A stretch of DNA of 64,000 nucleotides. Source: Levilactobacillus angrenensis. Its GTDB lineage: Bacteria > Bacillota > Bacilli > Lactobacillales > Lactobacillaceae. Position 1 is the stretch's first letter; each line of letters begins with the position of its first letter. A model generated the notes under the pieces. It was given only the letters and a program-made list of their open reading frames with translations. It was not told the DNA's origin and searched no databases. The position numbers and the translations under genes are program-made. The stretch spans positions 1 through 64,000 of the forward strand of contig NZ_RHOB01000013.1 of assembly GCF_003946085.1 (NCBI RefSeq), given 5' to 3'. Below, one piece after another: positions 19,936 to 28,770 of the stretch.

Positions 19936-20958
19936 ATGGCTGATGATGACCGCATCATTTCTCCGGAACCCGCGGATGAAAATGAAGATTCAATTGAAAA
20001 ATCCCTGCGTCCGCAGACCCTGGCCCAGTACATTGGTCAGGATCCCATCAAACACGAATTATCCGTGTACATTCAGGCGGCTAAACAACGCGAAGAGTCG
20101 TTGGACCACGTACTTTTGTACGGACCACCTGGCTTAGGGAAGACGACGTTAGCGATGGTGATTGCCAACGAAATGGGTGTCCACATCCGCACGACTAGTG
20201 GCCCGGCGATTGAAAAGCCCGGGGACCTGGTGGCATTGTTAAATGAGCTGCAGCCCGGCGATATTTTGTTCATTGATGAAATTCACCGCTTGCCGAAGAT
20301 TGTGGAAGAAATGCTGTATTCAGCAATGGAAGACTTTTACATCGACATCGTGGTTGGCCAGGGGCCCACTGCCCATCCCGTGCATTTTCCGTTGCCGCCA
20401 TTCACGTTGATTGGGGCGACGACGCGGGCTGGCCTGTTATCCTCGCCGCTGCGTGATCGGTTTGGCATCGTGGAACATATGGCCTATTACCAGACCCGCG
20501 ACCTCCAAGAAATCGTCACGCGGTCAGCGGACATCTTTAACACCCAGATTGCCACTGAGGGCGCGCACGAGATTGCGTTGCGTTCCCGGGGGACGCCGCG
20601 AATCGCCAACCGGTTATTGAAACGGATTCGTGATTTCGCGGAAGTATCGCCCAACCACAGTGCCATCGACCTCGCCATCGTCGACCACGCGCTCACGTTA
20701 TTGCGGGTGGATTCGGCGGGGCTGGATGCCACGGACATCAAGTTGTTGGAAACCATGATTGATTTTTACGACGGTGGGCCGGTCGGGCTAAACACCTTGG
20801 CCGCCAACGTCGGTGAGGAAACAGAAACGGTCGCGGCTATGTACGAACCGTACTTGTTGCAGCGCGGGTATTTGAAACGCACCGCGCGCGGACGGGTCGT
20901 CACCGCCGCCGGTTATGAGCACTTGGGGCGGACCATGCCCCATCAGGACAACGCGTAA
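19936..20958 (+). CDS. Holliday junction branch migration ATPase RuvB
   Basis: RuvB is the AAA+ hexameric motor of the RuvAB complex. It has the family start [15 protein letters not shown], Walker [10 protein letters not shown], Walker [10 protein letters not shown], the sensor [18 protein letters not shown] and a winged-helix C terminus with [10 protein letters not shown]. The length of 340 residues is usual. It sits in the run ruvA-ruvB-queA with 15 to 20 base gaps, so these are probably one transcript. Confidence 0.97.
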   Translation: MADDDRIISPEPADENEDSIEKSLRPQTLAQYIGQDPIKHELSVYIQAAKQREESLDHVLLYGPPGLGKTTLAMVIANEMGVHIRTTSGPAIEKPGDLVALLNELQPGDILFIDEIHRLPKIVEEMLYSAMEDFYIDIVVGQGPTAHPVHFPLPPFTLIGATTRAGLLSSPLRDRFGIVEHMAYYQTRDLQEIVTRSADIFNTQIATEGAHEIALRSRGTPRIANRLLKRIRDFAEVSPNHSAIDLAIVDHALTLLRVDSAGLDATDIKLLETMIDFYDGGPVGLNTLAANVGEETETVAAMYEPYLLQRGYLKRTARGRVVTAAGYEHLGRTMPHQDNA

Positions 20959-20973
20959 AGGAGCTGAACCACC

Positions 20974-22008
20974 TTGGGATACACCTTAGATGATTTTGAT
21001 TACGACTTACCTCATGAACTGATTGCGCAGACCCCCATCAAGCAACGGGACACCTCGCGCCTATTGGTGTTGGACCATACGGCGGGGACCCTAGCGGATA
21101 AGCATTTCTACGATATCCTCGACGAACTACACGCGGGGGATGCCCTGGTCATGAACAATTCGCGGGTCATGCCGGCACGGTTGTACGGGGTCAAACCGGA
21201 AACGGGCGGCCACGTGGAAGTGTTGTTGCTCCACAATGTGGAAGGCGACGTCTGGGAGACCTTGATGAAGCCGGCTAAACGGTTACGCGTCGGCCAACAA
21301 GTGGTCTTTGGCGATGGCCAATTGACCGCCACGGTGACTGAAGAGCGCGACGACGGCATTCGGCTGATCGAATTTCACTATGATGGCATCTTCATGGAAA
21401 TCCTGGAGCGCTTGGGCGAAACGCCTTTGCCCCCATACATCAAGGAAAAACTCGACGATCCGGACCGTTACCAAACAGTCTATGCCAAGGAAAACGGCTC
21501 TGCTGCGGCACCGACGGCCGGTTTGCACTGGACGGAGGACTTGCTGGCTAAGGTAGCTGCCAAGGGCGTCAAACTGGTCTACGTGACTTTACACGTGGGA
21601 CTGGGGACTTTCCGGCCGGTCGAAGAGGCCAACATCGAAGACCACACTATGCACAGCGAGTTCTATCGGTTAGATGCCGATGCCGCGGCCACACTCAACG
21701 AAGTGCGGGCTAACGGCGGTCGCATCATCGCAACGGGGACCACGTCGATTCGGACTTTGGAAACCATCGGGACGAAATTCCATGGTGATATCCAAGCCGA
21801 TTCTGGTTGGACGGACATCTTCATCAAGCCCGGCTATCAGTGGCAGGTGGTCGATGTGTTCATCACCAATTTCCACTTGCCTAAGTCGACGTTGGTCATG
21901 TTGGTCGCTGCCTTTACTGGGCGTGACCAGATTTTGCACGCTTACCACCATGCCATCGCGGAGAAGTACCGCTTCTTCAGCTTCGGCGACGCCATGTTTA
22001 TCAAGTAG
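20974..22008 (+). CDS. S-adenosylmethionine:tRNA ribosyltransferase-isomerase QueA
   Basis: QueA transfers and rearranges the ribose of S-adenosylmethionine onto preQ1-modified tRNA, giving epoxyqueuosine. The family segments [48 protein letters not shown] and [10 protein letters not shown] are all present in 344 residues. The start is TTG, ten bases behind AAAGGAG. It works upstream of epoxyqueuosine reduction and downstream of Tgt, which is encoded next beyond a repeat. Confidence 0.96.
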   Translation: MGYTLDDFDYDLPHELIAQTPIKQRDTSRLLVLDHTAGTLADKHFYDILDELHAGDALVMNNSRVMPARLYGVKPETGGHVEVLLLHNVEGDVWETLMKPAKRLRVGQQVVFGDGQLTATVTEERDDGIRLIEFHYDGIFMEILERLGETPLPPYIKEKLDDPDRYQTVYAKENGSAAAPTAGLHWTEDLLAKVAAKGVKLVYVTLHVGLGTFRPVEEANIEDHTMHSEFYRLDADAAATLNEVRANGGRIIATGTTSIRTLETIGTKFHGDIQADSGWTDIFIKPGYQWQVVDVFITNFHLPKSTLVMLVAAFTGRDQILHAYHHAIAEKYRFFSFGDAMFIK

Positions 22009-22039
22009 TGCGGGCTTAGTCCGTCGTGGTCAACGTGGT

Positions 22040-22245
22040 AGTAGCTGGCGCCTTGCCGTTCGCCCAATCTGGGCTGGAACGCTGGGGGAGGACGCCCCAA
22101 GCCAAAGAGCGGTCTTGGGCCTTGCTTTGAGCCGGTAAGCTCACTGTCTCAAAGCGAGGGCGAGACCGTCCTTTGGCTCGACCGGTCCGCCCACCGCGCT
22201 CCAGTCCCATATTTGACGAACGGTAGGCGACCAGCGAATCTCAAA
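22040..22245 (+). repeat. intergenic structured repeat, copy C
   Basis: A core-only copy lies between queA and tgt. An imperfect outer stem pairs TTCGCCCAATCTGGGCTGGA with its partner around CCAGTCCCATATTTGACGAA, and inside are AAAGCGAGGGCGAGACCG and GGTCCGCCCACCGCG, as in copies A and B. The arm is less perfect than in copy B, so it may be decaying. Confidence 0.7.
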
Positions 22246-22298
22246 TTGCCCGCGACAGAACAATAAGCCAGAAAAGATTTAGAATTAACGGAGGATGA

Positions 22299-23447
<1,149 letters not shown>

Positions 23448-23518
23448 AAATAATTGGACGGATTCCTTGGATTCTGGTAAAGTTGTCCAATAGATAGACC
23501 ATAAAGGGGTGAACAAAT

Positions 23519-23968
23519 GTGTTAGGAAACTTAACGATTGCTGCCGGTGCTGGTGGCGGTTACTCAACGTTGATTATCTTAGTTGTGTTCTTAGCGTTGA
23601 TGTACTTCTTGATGTTGCGGCCACAACAAAAGCAACAAAAGAAGCACCGTGACATGATGAGCCAACTTAAAAAGGGTGATCACGTCATCACGATTGGCCG
23701 GTTACACGGTGTGATCGATGAAATCAACCAAGCGGACCAAACGGCAACTTTGGACTGTGACGGTATCTACTTAGTCTTTGACCTGCGGGCCATTGCGCAA
23801 GTAACGTCACAAGCACCACAAGCTGTGACGGCCCCAGCCGCTGAAGAAAAGACCAGTGAGACTGCTAGTGACGACAAGCCTGCTGACAGTGCCGCTGATG
23901 ATTCAGCTAGCGACGCCAAAGCAACGGACGATGCTAGCGAGTCAACTGATGATGACTCAGCTAAATAG
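23519..23968 (+). CDS. preprotein translocase auxiliary subunit YajC
   Basis: YajC associates with SecDF and SecYEG. One N-terminal membrane helix (about residues 15-36) is followed by the conserved RPQQKQQKKHRDMM segment and KKGDHVITIGRLHG. The C-terminal 50 residues are an acidic Ala/Asp/Ser tail, making 149 residues rather than the usual 90-110. The start is GTG, 7 bases after AAAGGGGTGA; an ATG two bases upstream in another frame reads only Met-Cys-stop. Confidence 0.92.
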   Translation: MLGNLTIAAGAGGGYSTLIILVVFLALMYFLMLRPQQKQQKKHRDMMSQLKKGDHVITIGRLHGVIDEINQADQTATLDCDGIYLVFDLRAIAQVTSQAPQAVTAPAAEEKTSETASDDKPADSAADDSASDAKATDDASESTDDDSAK

Positions 23969-23978
23969 TGCGAAAAGT

Positions 23979-24005
23979 ACGGTCTCTCGGAGGCCGTTTT
24001 TTTTC
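23979..24005 (+). terminator. yajC terminator
   Basis: ACGGTCTC and GAGGCCGT form a short stem, with one mismatch, and a T8 run follows. Confidence 0.8.
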
Positions 24006-24039
24006 GCGCTAAAAGGAGAATTTGGATTTTCAGAATTTG

Positions 24040-24480
24040 AGGTTGGGTAAACCAGTTGCCTGCACCAGTCAGGGCTAAGCCTTTACTGATACTAACGAAA
24101 TGGCCAGCAAAAAAGTTACCCCTTGAGCGTAAAATTAATCAAAAAATTGATGAAAAGCCTGTCATAACGGTGTTCAGGGAAACGGCAGCCAGTTATTTTT
24201 TGAAGATTAGCCAACCATTTATGATTGAAGACAAACGTTTGTTTGGGTATAATTTAATTATTAATGAACCTAGTCACGAGTCGCCATTGTAAGTAAGCTA
24301 TGGATAATCAAAGGAAGCTAGTATGCAACCACCTTGACTGCGGTTGCGGCGGACTACGCAAATCTGATTTGATAGCGTTATTGTAGCCGAGAGTGGAGCG
24401 AAAGATGAGCCCAGCCGTCCGCCACCGCGTTCCGGCTCATCTTTCGCGCAACGGCAAGGCGGTCAGTGTCCACTAGGTAA
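24040..24480 (+). repeat. intergenic structured repeat, copy D (partial)
   Basis: The gap between yajC and dinB has a weak left module near 24050 (AAACCAGTTGCCTGC) and a compact core at 24375-24470. The core keeps GTAGCCGAGAGT, CAGCCGTCCGCCACCGCG and AGGCGGTCA, but its stem is a different sequence, GCGAAAGATGAGCC pairing perfectly with GGCTCATCTTTCGC. This replaced arm is the best sign that pairing rather than sequence is kept. Confidence 0.7.
24225..24253 (+). promoter_or_regulatory. promoter with a palindromic operator-like site upstream of dinB
   Basis: TTGAAG and TATAAT are 17 bases apart, and the spacer begins with the perfect palindrome ACAAACGTTTGT. It resembles a repressor site but lacks the GAAC-N4-GTTC form of the SOS box. 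dinB starts about 250 bases downstream and is the nearest gene. Confidence 0.55.
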
Positions 24481-24506
24481 AACTTCAAGGAAAGGGGGTG
24501 GCCCGC

Positions 24507-25619
24507 GTGGTACCGGAGAAGTATACGCAACGCAAAATCATTCACGTCGACATGGACGCCTTCTACGCTTCCATCGAAGAGCGCGACCACCCCGAATTCA
24601 AGGGTCACGCGCTGATCATCGCCCGTGACCCACGCACGACTGGTGGCCGAGGAGTGGTGACCACCGCCAATTACGTGGCCAGAAAACTGGGCGTGCACTC
24701 AGCGATGAATGCCAATGAGGCCTTTAAGCTGGCCCCCAAGGCCACGTTTAAGACACCGGACTTTCCGCATTACCGCGAGATCTCTGATCAGATTCACGCG
24801 ATTTTTCACGAGTACACGGACAAGATTGAGACCGTGGCCTTTGATGAAGCCTATCTGGACGTGACCGAAAACAAGAAGCACCTGCACTCCGCGGTTCAGG
24901 TCGCCCACGAGATTCAAGTGGAGATTTTTGACAAGACGCATTTGACCTGCTCGACCGGTATTTCCTACAGCAAGTTTCTGGCCAAGGAGGCCTCGGACTT
25001 TCGCAAGCCGGTGGGGGTGAGCGTGATTCTCCCCGAGGACGCCCACGACTTTTTAATGGCACTGCCCATTGAGCGCTACCGCGGCGTTGGTAAGAAGACG
25101 GTGCCCAAGATGCACGAGCTGGGAATCCTGACCGGCGCCGATTTGTACCAACGGTCGCAACTGGAATTGATTCACGACTTTGGCAAATTCGGGTACGTGC
25201 TCTACCAGCGGGTGCGCGGCATTGACGAGCGGCCGGTCGAGTACCAACGGGAACGCAAGTCGATCGGTAAGGAGCGGACTTACGGCCCGCCACTGGCCAC
25301 GACAGGTGAAGTTGAAAGTCAACTCCAGCGGCTAGCGGAAATGGTTGCGGCGACCGTTAAACAAAAGCAACGTCACGGCAAAACACTGGTCTTGAAACTA
25401 CGGGACAGCCAGTTTAACACGATTACCAAACGGGTGACGCAAACGGATTTTATCGATAACGACCCCGCGGTGTATTACGACCTGGCATTAGACCTGTATC
25501 ACAGCGTGGCCAGCGACGACGAGCAAGTGCGCCTCCTAGGAATCACGCTGACCGGATTAGCCGCGCAAACGTTTGAAAACGTGCGGTTACCCTTGTTTGA
25601 TGGGGATAAACCGGACTGA
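24507..25619 (+). CDS. DNA polymerase IV (DinB)
   Basis: This Y-family polymerase carries out translesion and stress-related error-prone synthesis. Catalytic aspartates lie in [10 protein letters not shown] near the N terminus and in AFDEAYLD; the helix-hairpin-helix [10 protein letters not shown] and the little-finger domain follow. The length of 370 residues is normal. The GTG start shown lies about ten bases after AAAGGGGGT; a GTG nine bases earlier overlaps that site. It stands alone between repeats and a DHH-phosphoesterase gene. Confidence 0.95.
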   Translation: MVPEKYTQRKIIHVDMDAFYASIEERDHPEFKGHALIIARDPRTTGGRGVVTTANYVARKLGVHSAMNANEAFKLAPKATFKTPDFPHYREISDQIHAIFHEYTDKIETVAFDEAYLDVTENKKHLHSAVQVAHEIQVEIFDKTHLTCSTGISYSKFLAKEASDFRKPVGVSVILPEDAHDFLMALPIERYRGVGKKTVPKMHELGILTGADLYQRSQLELIHDFGKFGYVLYQRVRGIDERPVEYQRERKSIGKERTYGPPLATTGEVESQLQRLAEMVAATVKQKQRHGKTLVLKLRDSQFNTITKRVTQTDFIDNDPAVYYDLALDLYHSVASDDEQVRLLGITLTGLAAQTFENVRLPLFDGDKPD

Positions 25620-25741
25620 GTTGGCGAGAAATCGGTTGGCCGCCGCAGACTTTCTTTGAAATCAGGCGCCAAAACTTGTATACTGAAACGCGGTATCGAC
25701 GCGTCTTGGTCGAAAAAATCGGATAGAAAACGGGTGAAACT

Positions 25742-26707
25742 ATGGCTATTGAAGCTGCCATTTTAGAAGAAATCAAGAAATATCAAACGATTATGATTCA
25801 CCGTCACCAACGGCCAGATCCTGACTGTATTGGGGCACAACTGGCCTTGCGGGACATTTTACGGGCGAGTTTCCCTGACAAGAAGATCTTCGCTGTGGGC
25901 AAACACTATCCTGGCTTTGATTGGATGGGGCAGGCCGACCAAGATGTGCCTGACGACGCGTATCACGGGGCGTTAGTAATCGTTGTGGACACGGCTAACC
26001 AACCACGGATCGATGATGAACGTTGGTCAACGGGTGCGGCGGTCATTAAGATCGACCACCATCCCAATGACGATGCCTTTGGCGACATCCAATGGGTCTT
26101 GGACCAAGCGTCCAGCACCTCAGAAATCATGTACGATTGGTACGCCGCTAACCAAGCGGAATTGACCTTGCCTGATGATGCGGCCCGGCTACTGTATGCC
26201 GGCATCATTGGTGACACGGGACGGTTCATGTACCCGGCCACTTCCGCCAACACGTTTGCCGTTGCCAGCAAGCTGTTGACTTACAACTTCTCGATGACCG
26301 ATGTCAACCAGGCAGAAGATGAAATCTCTCCGGCCATGGCGCGGTTATCCGCTTACGTTTACCAGAACTTAGAAATTTTGCCAAGTGGGGCGGCTTACTT
26401 GAAGCTGACCGACGAAATCGTGGAGTCCTTTGGTTTATCGGCTAAGGATTCGACGTCCGCCGTCGTACCGCTACCCGGAAAGATCACCACGGTGGTCGCT
26501 TGGGCCATTTTTGTGGAATCCAAGGACAAGACGTTCCGGATTCGGCTGCGTTCCAAGGGCCCATCCATCAACGAACTAGCAAAGAACCACGGTGGGGGCG
26601 GACACGCCCTGGCCAGTGGCGCCACGGCCCACGATCAGGCAGAAATTGACCAGGTTGTCCACGAGCTCGATGAGTTGGTGGCTAACACTAAAGGAGAAAA
26701 TGAATGA
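25742..26707 (+). CDS. DHH-family bifunctional oligoribonuclease/pAp phosphatase (NrnA type)
   Basis: NrnA proteins degrade short oligoribonucleotides and dephosphorylate 3'-phosphoadenosine-5'-phosphate. Metal ligands are seen in HRHQRPDPD, VVDTAN, IDHHPNDD (the DHH motif) and DTGRFMYP; the DHHA1 domain ends with GGGGHALASGA. The length is 321 residues. Its stop codon overlaps the ATG of the RNA helicase (ATGA), so the two RNA-turnover genes are translationally coupled. Cyclic-dinucleotide phosphodiesterase homologues share these motifs, so the exact substrate is inferred. Confidence 0.88.
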   Translation: MAIEAAILEEIKKYQTIMIHRHQRPDPDCIGAQLALRDILRASFPDKKIFAVGKHYPGFDWMGQADQDVPDDAYHGALVIVVDTANQPRIDDERWSTGAAVIKIDHHPNDDAFGDIQWVLDQASSTSEIMYDWYAANQAELTLPDDAARLLYAGIIGDTGRFMYPATSANTFAVASKLLTYNFSMTDVNQAEDEISPAMARLSAYVYQNLEILPSGAAYLKLTDEIVESFGLSAKDSTSAVVPLPGKITTVVAWAIFVESKDKTFRIRLRSKGPSINELAKNHGGGGHALASGATAHDQAEIDQVVHELDELVANTKGENE

Positions 26708-28062
26708 CCGCAGATTTTAATGAATTCAAGCTACAGCCGTACATCATGACGGCGTTGCACAAGATTGGCTTCACCAAGCCGACCAAGGTCCAAGAAAAGT
26801 TGATCCCCGTGATTGCGGCGGGTAAAGACGTTGTGGGCCAATCACAAACCGGGAGCGGGAAGACGCACACGTTCCTGTTGCCAATTTTTAATCAATTGAC
26901 CTCAGATAACCAGGTTCAAGCCGTAATCACCACGCCTAGCCGGGAACTGGCTTATCAGATTCACACGGCCGCTGAACAGCTGGCGGCAGAAGCCCCATTT
27001 GAAATTCGCATTGGCAATTACGTCGGCGGGACCGACAAGAAGCGCCAGGTGGACAAGCTCCATCACTACCAACCACAACTGGTCATCGGGACGCCCGGGC
27101 GGGTCATGGATTTGATTCAGTCCGACGCCTTAGACGTGCACACCGCGCGCCAATTTGTCGTCGATGAAGCCGATATGACCTTGGACCTCGGGTTCTTGGA
27201 TCAAGTGGACCGGATTGCTGGTCGGATGCCGAAGGACTTACAAATGATGGTCTTCTCCGCGACGATTCCGCAACGGTTGAACCCATTTTTACAAAAGTAC
27301 ATGAACCATCCGGTCAAAGAAGAGATTCCGACCGACACGATTATTTCTGATACCATCGACAACTGGTTGATCTCGACTAAGGGGCAAAACCGGAATCAGT
27401 TGATCTACCAGCTGATTACGATGGGTGAACCTTATTTGGTCTTGATCTTTGCCAACACCAAGACCCGAGTTGAACAGATCCATGACTTCTTGCAGGCCCA
27501 GGGCATGAAGGTCGCCATGATTCACGGAGGCATCAAGCCGCGGGAACGGAAGCGGGTCATGCGTGAAGTGAAGAACCTACAATACCAATTCGTCGTGGCA
27601 ACTGATTTAGCTGCCCGGGGGATTGATATCGAAGGGGTCTCCCACGTCATCAACGACGATATCCCAGAAGACCTGGACTTCTTTGTCCACCGGGTCGGCC
27701 GGACGGGTCGGCAAGGGATGCACGGGACGGCCATCACGCTGTACTCACCAGATGAGGAAGCCAAGGTCGCTGAGATCGAAGCTATGGGCATCAAGTTCCA
27801 ACCCAAGCGCATCAGTAACAACGAAATCGTGGATTCTTACGACCGCAACCGCCGGACGAAGCGGAACAAGAGTACGGAAAAGCTGGATCCGGGTTTGATT
27901 GGCTACGTCAAGAAAAAGAAGAAGAAAATCAAGCCAGGTTACAAGCACCAAATCAAGCAAGAAATTCACCGCAGAAAAGACCAAGAACGCCGAATCGCCC
28001 AACGTCAAAGCGCAAGAAACGAACGCAAGCGGCGCAAGCGCGAATCGGACCGGTACCAGTAA
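26704..28062 (+). CDS. DEAD-box RNA helicase (CshB-like)
   Basis: This 452-residue ATP-dependent RNA helicase has the Q motif region (FTKPTKVQEKLIP), Walker A SQTGSGKTH, PSRELAYQ, GTPGRVMD, DEAD in VVDEADMTLD, SAT, and the helicase-C motif HRVGRTGRQG. A C-terminal Lys/Arg-rich tail (last 70 residues) probably binds RNA. It matches the CshB group, which acts in cold adaptation and ribosome assembly. It is coupled to the DHH phosphoesterase gene by a four-base overlap. Confidence 0.93.
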   Translation: MTADFNEFKLQPYIMTALHKIGFTKPTKVQEKLIPVIAAGKDVVGQSQTGSGKTHTFLLPIFNQLTSDNQVQAVITTPSRELAYQIHTAAEQLAAEAPFEIRIGNYVGGTDKKRQVDKLHHYQPQLVIGTPGRVMDLIQSDALDVHTARQFVVDEADMTLDLGFLDQVDRIAGRMPKDLQMMVFSATIPQRLNPFLQKYMNHPVKEEIPTDTIISDTIDNWLISTKGQNRNQLIYQLITMGEPYLVLIFANTKTRVEQIHDFLQAQGMKVAMIHGGIKPRERKRVMREVKNLQYQFVVATDLAARGIDIEGVSHVINDDIPEDLDFFVHRVGRTGRQGMHGTAITLYSPDEEAKVAEIEAMGIKFQPKRISNNEIVDSYDRNRRTKRNKSTEKLDPGLIGYVKKKKKKIKPGYKHQIKQEIHRRKDQERRIAQRQSARNERKRRKRESDRYQ

Positions 28063-28091
28063 AGAGTGTGGAGCGAACCGCTTAGACTCTG

Positions 28092-28156
28092 AGCATTAGA
28101 GGAATAAGGCATTTCTGTTCGGCAAAGCCGAGCAGGGATGCCTTATTTTTCTAAGC
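28092..28156 (+). terminator. terminator after the RNA helicase
   Basis: AATAAGGCAT pairs with ATGCCTTATT, extended by a TTCGGC/GCCGAG inner hairpin, with a T-run after. Outer sequences GCGAACCG and GGTTCGC can extend the stem. Confidence 0.8.
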
Positions 28157-28327
28157 GCAGGAGTCTGGTTCGCGGAGCACGTTTCGGAAGCCGCCAGGAC
28201 CAGGATAGTATGGCGTAAATATCTCAAACGAACCGAGCCAATCCAATTGCCCAAGCCCCCCAATGCGAGCAGGGATACCTTATTTTTCTAAGCGCAGGAG
28301 TCTGGTTCGCGGAGCACGTTTCGGAAG
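28130..28327 (+). repeat. 61-base direct repeat, two copies
   Basis: Bases 28130-28190 and 28267-28327 are the same 61-base segment with a single difference (GGGATGCC against GGGATACC). It includes the right half of the helicase terminator and AGTCTGGTTCGCGGAGCACG. The 76 bases between carry no gene. The second copy lacks the left terminator arm, so it looks like a partial tandem duplication. Confidence 0.85.
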
Positions 28328-28332
28328 TGAGT

Positions 28333-28450
28333 TTAACTAGCCGCCAACAGTACCTCGGCTCGGTCTTGCCAGGCTTCAAAGTAAACCGAAAGCCCGTCTT
28401 TCAGGCTGGAGGGGTCCACCATAGCAGATGGCCCCCCTGTCAGTCGCAAG
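28333..28450 (-). repeat. intergenic structured repeat, copy E (inverted, partial)
   Basis: Read on the minus strand this gives CTGCTATGG, CTCCAGCCTGA, ACGGGCTT and TTTGAAGCCT in the same order as the first part of copy B. It is the left half of the repeat in inverted orientation, lying just before the alaS promoter. Confidence 0.6.
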
Positions 28451-28500
28451 CACTGTTTTCCAAAAAAGACCAGATACTGATAAAAACCGGGCAACCCTAA

Positions 28501-28529
28501 TTGACAAGGAGCCGCGCCACCCCTATAAT
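28501..28529 (+). promoter_or_regulatory. consensus promoter of alaS
   Basis: TTGACA and TATAAT are perfect consensus boxes spaced 17 bases. Transcription would start near 28536, at the head of the T-box leader. Confidence 0.85.
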
Positions 28530-28535
28530 TTCAAG

Positions 28536-28760
28536 TGGACATTTAAATATCATTACGAGGATATACCCCGAATCGGTGACTTTCAGAAACGTTTTGGTAG
28601 CTGTGAAAAACGACTCATGGATTCGGTGGCGCTCCCTCAGTTTCATCGCGACTCAGCGTTATGAGTTTAAGAGGTTAACGATTAAAACATCGTTGCAAGT
28701 AGAGTGGTACCGCGCTTCGGCGTCTCTACGGGCAACGGTGTTTTTGACATTTTGGGAGGT
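28536..28760 (+). promoter_or_regulatory. alanine T-box leader of alaS
   Basis: Stem I pairs CCGAATC with GATTCGG. Its distal loop resembles the conserved GCUGnGA form. In the specifier loop, GCT (28631-28633) sits at the expected position and is an alanine codon, and a GCG overlaps it in another register. The T-box motif TGGTACCGCG is at 28705-28714, where T after TGG suits the A73 discriminator of tRNA-Ala. A hairpin GTAGAG/CTCTAC follows and then a T5 run, but the terminator stem is not clear-cut. Confidence 0.85.
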
Positions 28761-28770
28761 TATTTAAGAG

